A stretch of 64,000 bases of DNA from Xanthobacteraceae bacterium (lineage in GTDB: Bacteria; Pseudomonadota; Alphaproteobacteria; Rhizobiales; Xanthobacteraceae): positions 1,302,001-1,366,000 of the forward strand of contig JAHBZB010000001.1 in NCBI GenBank assembly GCA_019635635.1, read 5' to 3'. A model generated the notes under the pieces. It made no database searches, was not told where the DNA came from, and saw only the letters and a program-made list of their open reading frames with translations. The position numbers and the translations under genes were made by a program. Below are positions 57,293 through 64,000 of the stretch, one piece after another (the stretch's first letter is position 1; each line of letters starts with the position of its first letter).

Positions 57293-57793
57293 TTACGAGC
57301 GCCAGCGCTGGTCGGTCTGCGGATTGCCGAATTCGCAATCGCTGTGCAGGACCGGCGTATTGGTGTTGACGCCGGGGAAGCCGGCGACGTCGATGCATTT
57401 GCCGGTTGCGGCGTTCTGGATGAAGCCGTCGGGGCGCACGGTCCAGGTCTGCGCGGTGTTCGCCGGATTGCAGACCGCGATCACGAGGTTCGCGCCGGAC
57501 TGCGTGCCGGTGATGTCGATGCAGAGCCCGGAAAGGCCGTTGACGATCTGGCCCTGGCCGGTGAAGACCCAGAACTGGTCCGAGCGTTTGCCGCTGAAAT
57601 CGACGCCGTTTGTTTCGCAGTCGAAGAGCTGCAGCGGCGTGCCTGGCGTGAAGTTGGAAATGCCGGGCACGTCGAGGCATTTGCCGGAAAGCTGGTTGAC
57701 GATCAGCCGCGGCGACACCTGCGCCTGCGCGCCGGCGGCAAAGAACATCGAAAACGCGGCCACGGCCGCAAGCGCAATCATTCGCTGAAACAT
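57293..57793 (-). CDS. Exported ricin-type beta-trefoil lectin-like protein
   Basis: This 166-residue protein has a signal peptide (MFQRMIALAAVAAFSMFFAA, GAQA). The mature part is one ricin-B trefoil with three repeats: NQLSGKCLDVPGISNFTPGTPLQLFDC-DQFWVF, NGLSGLCIDITG-ANLVIAVCNPANTAQTWTV and NAATGKCIDVAGF-TPVLHSDCEF-DQRW. Each has the CLDV or CIDI and QxW-type elements and a Cys pair. Such domains bind carbohydrates; the ligand is unknown. ATG 57793 has GGGAG upstream. Confidence 0.92.
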   Translation of the reverse strand: MFQRMIALAAVAAFSMFFAAGAQAQVSPRLIVNQLSGKCLDVPGISNFTPGTPLQLFDCETNGVDFSGKRSDQFWVFTGQGQIVNGLSGLCIDITGTQSGANLVIAVCNPANTAQTWTVRPDGFIQNAATGKCIDVAGFPGVNTNTPVLHSDCEFGNPQTDQRWRS

Positions 57794-57920
57794 TGAAATT
57801 CTCCCATCAGGCCCAAGCCTGAAAGGGAAGCTATGGCCGAAAACCTGAACCGGATGTGATCGAGGTCACAGCGTTGATCACGAGTGCGTGGGCCGCCGGA
57901 TTTTGCCGTCCGATCAACGT

Positions 57921-57948
57921 AAAAAGCCGCCCGATCGGGCGGCTTTTT
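57921..57948 (-). terminator. Perfectly palindromic intrinsic terminator
   Basis: The 28-bp element has arms AAAAAGCCGCCC and GGGCGGCTTTTT around GATC. It lies 17 bases past the stop of the gene at 57965 (-), which it should terminate; it would also work in the other direction. Confidence 0.9.
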
Positions 57949-57964
57949 CGCCGGGCGTCCGGCT

Positions 57965-58555
57965 TTAGCGCGAGTGATAGCTGCCTTCGATGCCGCGCGT
58001 GGAGGGCTGCTCGAGGTTGCGCGTGTTCTCGGCAAACGTCCCATGGTTCGCGCCCGGAATGTCGCTGTCCTGCGCCTCGAGCAGGCGGTCCTGTTCGTTG
58101 CAGGCGCGGTAGCCGAACTTGTCGATGATGTCGTTGCCGGTGATGCGATGGAAGGAGAAGTCTTCCATGTAGCGGTTGTCGATCACGAAGCGGCGCAGGC
58201 GCTCGTTATAGGTGCTTTGCATATAGCGCGTCGCGCTGATCGAGATGTTGCCTTCGCCGTCGCTGCCGGCGTGAAACTCGAAATTGGCGCTGCGCTCGAC
58301 GCAGACGTTCTTGATCGAAAGAAACGTGGTGCAGGCCGACTGGCAGAGGCCCGTGATGCGGAAGGTCGCGCCGGAGCGGTTATAGGCCTGAATCACGGGA
58401 TCGAAGTTCACGAACTTGCCGCCGTGTTCCCAGCCGCGCGAGGTGCCGGCAAGCGCGGGCGTTGCCGCAGTTGCGAAGAGAACGAACGCCGCGGCGAGGC
58501 CACGTGCTGCCTTACCCGAAAACACCTTTGCCTTTGCGAAGCGTGCCTGTGTCAT
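57965..58555 (-). CDS. Exported protein with ClpP-like Ser and His motifs, unknown function
   Basis: This 196-residue protein has a long signal peptide (to about residue 36, ATPALA). The mature part has ATFRITGLCQSACTTFLSIKN and VCVERSANFEFHAGSDGEG. A Ser after G-x-C-x and a His in FHA, spaced about 25-30 residues apart, resemble the catalytic Ser and His of ClpP/crotonase-fold serine peptidases; five Cys suggest disulfides. I cannot assign activity. The C-terminal part (NDIIDKFGYRACNEQDRLL) is helical. Start ATG 58555 has AAGG 11 bases upstream. Confidence 0.7.
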   Translation of the reverse strand: MTQARFAKAKVFSGKAARGLAAAFVLFATAATPALAGTSRGWEHGGKFVNFDPVIQAYNRSGATFRITGLCQSACTTFLSIKNVCVERSANFEFHAGSDGEGNISISATRYMQSTYNERLRRFVIDNRYMEDFSFHRITGNDIIDKFGYRACNEQDRLLEAQDSDIPGANHGTFAENTRNLEQPSTRGIEGSYHSR

Positions 58556-58661
58556 GTCCCGTAACCTTTCGTGAGAAGAAGATTCTCCCGAAGGCGCGAA
58601 AATTCAAATCACGTGTGTGGGAGGTGAACGGCGGGTGAATGAAGGCCAGGCGTAGCGCTGC

Positions 58662-59555
58662 TCATCCGGTCAGGATTTTTCGCCACTCGCTGATTTCCTC
58701 ATTCACGAAATCGAATAAGGCGGAGATGCGCGGCGTCTTGCGCAGATCGGGGTGCGTGAGCAGCCGCCACGCTCGCGACAATTCCGGCACCGGACCGAAT
58801 ACCCGAACGAGGTCCGGTTCGGCATCGCCAAGCGCGGTCGGAAGTGCCGCCACGCCGGTATCGGATTTCGCCGCCGCGACGAGACCGAGTACGCTGTTTG
58901 TCCGAGCTGCGAATTGCGCGCCGGGTGCAACCTCGTTGAGCCAGGTGGAGAGCCGGTGCTTCGCCATGGTCTCGTCGAGACCGATCAGGGCGTGATCGTG
59001 CAATACGGTGATGCTGTCCGGTTTGCCGTGGTTCTGGATGTAGCCCTTGCTCGCATAAACGGCCCATAAGGAGTCCGCGATTTTTCTGCCGACCAGAACG
59101 CCGTCTTCGGTGTCGCCGGAGCGAAGCGCGACATCGGCATCGCCTTTGCCGATGTCGAGATACTTGTCGCTCATCGCAAATTCGACATTCAGGCTCGGGT
59201 GCTTCTCGTGGAATCGGTCGAGAATGCGCGATTGCCGGATGCGAAAGAGGATCGGCTCGGGGCAGGTGAGCCGGATGACGCCAGTCTCGCCACGCACGAG
59301 CGTTTCCTTCTGCTGTTCGAGGGCGAGTACGGCGCGTTCCACTTCGCGCGCGAAGGGAAGCAGCTGCTGCCCGAATTCAGTGAGTTGGTAGCCGGTGGCA
59401 TGGCGCTTCACGAGTTCGCGGCCGAGTTTGCGCTCCAACTCGACGATCCTCCGCTGCACGGTGGACTGGCTCTTCTTCAGTGCGCGGCCGGCCGCCAGCG
59501 TGCTGCCGTATTCGGCCACCGCGAGGAAGTAACGGAGATCGCTCCACTCGAACAT
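58662..59555 (-). CDS. LysR family transcriptional regulator
   Basis: This 297-residue protein has a winged helix at the N-terminus (FEWSDLRYFLAVAEYGSTLAAGRALKKSQSTVQRRIVELERKLGRELVKRHATGYQLTEFG) and a periplasmic-binding-like effector domain after residue 90. This is standard LysR architecture. ATG 59555 is preferred because MFEWSDLRYFL matches relatives. It is divergent from a small exported cupin gene, the usual layout for a LysR target, and an inverted repeat lies between them. Confidence 0.93.
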   Translation of the reverse strand: MFEWSDLRYFLAVAEYGSTLAAGRALKKSQSTVQRRIVELERKLGRELVKRHATGYQLTEFGQQLLPFAREVERAVLALEQQKETLVRGETGVIRLTCPEPILFRIRQSRILDRFHEKHPSLNVEFAMSDKYLDIGKGDADVALRSGDTEDGVLVGRKIADSLWAVYASKGYIQNHGKPDSITVLHDHALIGLDETMAKHRLSTWLNEVAPGAQFAARTNSVLGLVAAAKSDTGVAALPTALGDAEPDLVRVFGPVPELSRAWRLLTHPDLRKTPRISALFDFVNEEISEWRKILTG

Positions 59556-59585
59556 GCGGGGATTATGCAGAACTGCGGTGGCTTT

Positions 59586-59599
59586 CCGCAAACTTGCGG
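59586..59599. promoter_or_regulatory. Inverted repeat between the LysR and cupin genes
   Basis: CCGCAA (59586-59591) and TTGCGG (59594-59599) form a perfect dyad in the 101-base divergent intergenic region. LysR sites are often short interrupted dyads in this position, so it is a candidate binding site. Confidence 0.4.
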
Positions 59600-59656
59600 C
59601 TCCCCGCGGCCGGCCCGTTCTGCCCTAGTGGTTTCGGCAACCCAGGGAGAACGAAC

Positions 59657-60013
59657 ATGCTCTATTTTACTTCGGTGCTCGCAATGGCGGTAGTCGCCGC
59701 GACCGCGGCCCATGCCGCAGACGACCCGACCCATACCGACGGCGACAAGTACAAGGTGGTATTCGAAAACGAGAAGGTGCGCGTGCTCGAATACAAGGAT
59801 CTGCCCGGCGAGAAAACCCATCAGCACCGGCATCCGGATTTCGTGCTTTACGCGGTCAGCCCTTTCAAACGTAAAATCTCGTTGCCCGACGGCAAGGAAA
59901 TGATCCGCGAATTCAAGGGCGGCGAGATCATGTGGTCGAACGGGCAGGTGCATATCGGCGAGAATGTAGGAACTACGCCGACCCATGTGTTCATGATCGA
60001 ATTAAAGAAATAG
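59657..60013 (+). CDS. Exported cupin-domain protein
   Basis: This 118-residue protein has a signal peptide (MLYFTSVLAMAVVAATAAHA). The mature part reads VVFENEKVRVLEYKDLPGEKTHQHRHPDFVLYAVSPFKRKI and GGEIMWSNGQVHIGENVGTTPTHVFMIELKK, a small cupin beta-barrel. HQHRHPD resembles a metal-binding His cluster. The gene is divergent from a LysR gene that may control it. Ligand and activity are unknown. ATG 59657 has GGGAG upstream. Confidence 0.85.
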   Translation: MLYFTSVLAMAVVAATAAHAADDPTHTDGDKYKVVFENEKVRVLEYKDLPGEKTHQHRHPDFVLYAVSPFKRKISLPDGKEMIREFKGGEIMWSNGQVHIGENVGTTPTHVFMIELKK

Positions 60014-60042
60014 CACCCGCGCTGCTTCCAAAAATACGGACA

Positions 60043-60060
60043 GCCGGGCGAACGCCCGGC
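60043..60060. terminator. GC-rich hairpin between convergent genes
   Basis: GCCGGGCG (60043-60050) and CGCCCGGC (60053-60060) form a perfect 8-bp stem between the cupin gene and the DUF2188 gene, both ending here. There is no T run, so termination is tentative. Confidence 0.4.
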
Positions 60061-60120
60061 CGTCTCGATTCGACGGGTGCTGTTTGCCGTCGAGACGCGA
60101 AGCGGACGTTGCGTGAGGTG

Positions 60121-60360
60121 CTACCCCTTCACATCTGTCTCCGGCCGGTCGCTGCCGGAAGCGGTTTCCGTCTTCCAGTTTCCGTTCGCATCCTCATATT
60201 CGATCACATGCGTGTCGCCCGGCGTGCGCTGCTCCTGAGCCGCGCGCCTTGCGGCGGCAAGTGCCGCGTCGTGCGTCGGAAACGCCTCCGAAAACGTGCC
60301 GTTCGCGGTGTAAGCCCAGCCGTTGTCGTGGCGGACGACTTTGTAAGTGACATGCGTCAT
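60121..60360 (-). CDS. DUF2188 small protein downstream of thiC
   Basis: This 79-residue protein starts MTHVTYKVVRHDNGWAYTAN. It continues GTFSEAFPTHDAALAAARRAAQEQ and IEYEDANGNWKTE, which is the DUF2188 pattern of short soluble proteins found in alphaproteobacteria. Function unknown. ATG 60360 lies 2 bases past the thiC stop, so it should share the thiC transcript and its TPP riboswitch unless it has its own promoter. Confidence 0.85.
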   Translation of the reverse strand: MTHVTYKVVRHDNGWAYTANGTFSEAFPTHDAALAAARRAAQEQRTPGDTHVIEYEDANGNWKTETASGSDRPETDVKG

Positions 60361-60362
60361 GG

Positions 60363-62388
<2,026 letters not shown>

Positions 62389-62419
62389 AGCGGTAATGTT
62401 GGCTCTTATTTGAGGCGCG

Positions 62420-63001
62420 TCAATGGCGGAGCGCCGCGCGCACCGCGGCGGCAATGTCGGCGTCGATTTCCTGCGGCGGCACCGCCTGCGGAAGAAATAC
62501 CCGCACCGCGCCGAGCGGGATACCGATCAGCGCGACTGCGGTGCGCTCCTTGCCGCGCGGATCGCCGGGTAACAGGCGCGCAGCAGTGTTTGCCATGGCC
62601 TCGCGCAGTTCGGCGGCGAGTTTTACCGCGCGCGCGCGATATTCTTCCGGCGCGCCGGCGGTGATGAATTCTTCACGGCGGTGCGAGTTCAGCACCACGG
62701 CCTGCGCGTGATGAGCACGGGCAAAGCGGGGTGTCACAAGCGCCGCTTCGGCCGCGGCTTCAATGGAGTTGGCGGTTGCGAAAGCAGCGAGCGCCATGGC
62801 CTGAAACCGCTCCGCTGCCGTGAGCCAGATCTCGGCGAGCAAGGCGTCGCGGGAAGGGAGCCGGTGATAGATCGAACCGGTCGGCACGCCCGCCGCTTTC
62901 GAGACCGCAGCGATGGTGGTCTTTGCGGGGCCGAGCCTTGCCGCGACCAGTGCGGCGGCGGCGATGAGGTCTTCGTGGCTGATCTGCGCGGGGCGGCCCA
63001 T
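62420..63001 (-). CDS. TetR family transcriptional regulator
   Basis: The 193-residue protein starts MGRPAQISHEDLIAAAALVA. Its helix-turn-helix is at about 25-55 (TTIAAVSKAAGVPTGSIYHRLPSRDALLAEIWL), followed by a helical effector domain. ATG 63001 has no clear SD. An imperfect palindrome (63011-63028) lies 10 bases upstream, consistent with autoregulation, and a near-perfect copy occurs upstream of thyA at 63473-63490. The ligand is unknown. Confidence 0.92.
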   Translation of the reverse strand: MGRPAQISHEDLIAAAALVAARLGPAKTTIAAVSKAAGVPTGSIYHRLPSRDALLAEIWLTAAERFQAMALAAFATANSIEAAAEAALVTPRFARAHHAQAVVLNSHRREEFITAGAPEEYRARAVKLAAELREAMANTAARLLPGDPRGKERTAVALIGIPLGAVRVFLPQAVPPQEIDADIAAAVRAALRH

Positions 63002-63010
63002 GGAAGTATA

Positions 63011-63028
63011 TTAGAGGATATATTCTAA
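63011..63028. promoter_or_regulatory. Candidate TetR operator next to its own start
   Basis: The half-sites TTAGAGGAT (63011-63019) and ATATTCTAA (63020-63028) form an imperfect 18-bp palindrome, two mismatched positions, within an AT-rich stretch 10 bases before the TetR ATG. The right half is the same as in the site at 63473-63490 except for the last base. Confidence 0.6.
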
Positions 63029-63151
63029 TTAATCATCCGCCTCCCGGCGAGAGCGCTCCTGCATTGCACAAATTTCACCGAACCCTCGGCCGCTCGAGAC
63101 GTTGGCTTATCAGCAGGGCGGTGAATGGATGCGAAAAAGGAGAGTTTTCTA

Positions 63152-63430
63152 ATGAAGAAAGTCATTCTGGTTACGACCGCTGCCGCAGCGCTTGCCCTTA
63201 GCCTGAGCGCCGTGCGTGCCGATGAGCCGGGCGTGGAGAAGTATTTCCATGAGCGCGGCGACTTCGATGCTTCCATGATGCAGAAGGGTCCGGCCCCCGA
63301 TCTCGCCGGCTGGCCGGCCTATCAGGGCTATGGGGCCCGCTACGACCACTATAATCGTGGCGGCTACGGCGGCTATGGCGAACCGATGGGCTATGCGCCG
63401 GGCTATGGCTCCGGAACGAGCAACTGGTAA
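63152..63430 (+). CDS. Small exported protein, Gly/Tyr-rich tail, unknown function (92 aa)
   Basis: ATG 63152 with a strong SD (AAGGAG) starts a signal peptide (MKKVILVTTAAAALALSLSA, VRADE). The mature part has VEKYFHERGDFDASMMQKGPAPDLAGWPAY, then a tail of Gly/Tyr repeats (GYGARYDHYNRGGYGGYGEP). No family is recognised; the tail suggests a surface or matrix protein. A terminator follows at 63438-63463. It is divergent from the TetR gene. Confidence 0.78.
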   Translation: MKKVILVTTAAAALALSLSAVRADEPGVEKYFHERGDFDASMMQKGPAPDLAGWPAYQGYGARYDHYNRGGYGGYGEPMGYAPGYGSGTSNW

Positions 63431-63437
63431 CGACAAG

Positions 63438-63463
63438 CGCCCCGGCTTCGCCGGGGCGTTTTT
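63438..63463 (+). terminator. Intrinsic terminator
   Basis: CGCCCCGGC (63438-63446) pairs with GCCGGGGCG (63450-63458), loop TTC, followed by TTTTT. It ends the small exported-protein gene. Confidence 0.93.
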
Positions 63464-63472
63464 CTACCCGTT

Positions 63473-63490
63473 TTAGAATATATATTCTAC
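63473..63490. promoter_or_regulatory. Near-perfect palindrome upstream of thyA, matches the TetR site
   Basis: TTAGAATAT (63473-63481) is followed directly by ATATTCTAC (63482-63490); the inner 16 bases are perfectly palindromic. It shares the half-site pattern of the site in front of the TetR gene at 62420-63001 and lies about 100 bases upstream of thyA. Confidence 0.6.
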
Positions 63491-63588
63491 TATTCCTTAC
63501 CTTGGATTTTTTGGACAAGAAATTTCCTTGTGATGCAGCGATAAGTCCTAGGGCGTAAGGTTTCTCGCGACTCAAGGGAAAGCATTCC

Positions 63589-64000
63589 GTGCGGCAATAC
63601 CTCGATCTCGTGGAGCGCATTGTCCAGACCGGCGTTGCCAAGGGCGACCGCACCGGCACGGGAACGCTCTCCGTCTTCGGCCATCAGATGCGCTTCGACC
63701 TCGCGGAAGGCTTTCCGCTGGTGACGACGAAGAAGCTCGCGCTCAAAGCGATCGTGCATGAACTGCTCTGGTTTCTCGCGGGCGACACCAACATCAAATA
63801 TCTCAAGGACCACGGGGTCACGATCTGGGACGAATGGGCCGACGCGCAGGGCAATCTCGGTCCGGTCTATGGCAAGCAGTGGCGCTCCTGGCCGAACCCG
63901 GACGGCGGCGCCATCGACCAGATCAAGGATCTGATTTCGGAAATCAAAACCAATCCGAATTCGCGCCGCCTGATCGTGAGCGCATGGAATCCGGCAGACG
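63589..64000 (+). CDS. thyA: Thymidylate synthase, N-terminal part (cut by window end)
   Basis: ThyA makes dTMP from dUMP with methylene-tetrahydrofolate; FolA then recycles the folate. The visible 137 residues have [38 protein letters not shown] (folate and phosphate-binding Arg), [41 protein letters not shown] and [13 protein letters not shown]. The catalytic Cys lies beyond the window. The start is GTG at 63589 with AAGGGAA upstream. folA lies about 19 kb away on the other strand. Confidence 0.96.
   Translation, partial: MRQYLDLVERIVQTGVAKGDRTGTGTLSVFGHQMRFDLAEGFPLVTTKKLALKAIVHELLWFLAGDTNIKYLKDHGVTIWDEWADAQGNLGPVYGKQWRSWPNPDGGAIDQIKDLISEIKTNPNSRRLIVSAWNPAD

Overview
The window reads as a chromosomal segment of a GC-rich alphaproteobacterium of the order Hyphomicrobiales, most likely from the Bradyrhizobium/Nitrobacteraceae-Xanthobacteraceae side. 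The support is a circularly permuted two-piece tmRNA gene with the tag ANDNYAPVAQAA, a complete alphaproteobacterial division and cell-wall (dcw) cluster ending ftsQ-ftsA-ftsZ-lpxC, and small families common in Bradyrhizobium relatives (DUF3551, DUF3309, DUF2852, DUF4189). The genus is an inference. I found no prophage, insertion sequence, CRISPR array, tRNA or rRNA.

Layout. 1-8.4 kb: the 3' part of metH, an exported beta-barrel-like protein, a small exported Gly-rich protein, a 27-residue membrane peptide, RNase P RNA (rnpB), a lytic transglycosylase, an amidase and a large DUF2339 membrane protein. 8.5-27.1 kb: the dcw cluster mraZ-rsmH-ftsL-ftsI-murE-murF-mraY-murD-ftsW-murG-murC-murB-ddl-ftsQ-ftsA-ftsZ, all on the + strand. 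Most junctions are ATGA, TGATG or TAATG, so translation is probably coupled along most of it. It starts at a promoter carrying a three-repeat MraZ box and ends at a strong terminator. 27.4-33.2 kb: lpxC, bamD, recN, ligA. 33.2-44.5 kb: a DUF3309 peptide, an aminopeptidase P, a UvrD/PcrA helicase, PrmA, a thioesterase, a D-lactate-dehydrogenase-like flavoprotein and an AsmA-like protein.

44.5-47.8 kb (minus strand): a large exported protein, a RidA protein, a 54-residue membrane protein, then ssrA, sspB and folA in one direction. The RNA that encodes the degradation tag therefore sits next to the gene for the adaptor that hands tagged proteins to ClpXP. 47.9-60.0 kb is the accessory part: a LysE exporter, two Nudix hydrolases, many small exported Cys-containing proteins (three tandem DUF3551 genes among them), a Tat-exported DsbA-like protein coupled to a four-Cys protein, a TetR/DUF2852 pair with matching operators, a ricin-type lectin, a ClpP-like exported protein, and a LysR/cupin pair. 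60.1-62.4 kb: thiC behind a TPP riboswitch, with a DUF2188 gene downstream. 62.4-64 kb: a second TetR gene, a small exported protein and the start of thyA. A TetR-type palindrome next to the regulator's start recurs upstream of thyA.

Most of the window is housekeeping. The parts most worth testing are the two TetR operator pairs, the ssrA-sspB-folA arrangement, the exported Cys-protein/DsbA neighbourhood, and several leader hairpins and palindromes. Coordinates of stops are firm. Several starts are choices among alternatives, stated in the entries.
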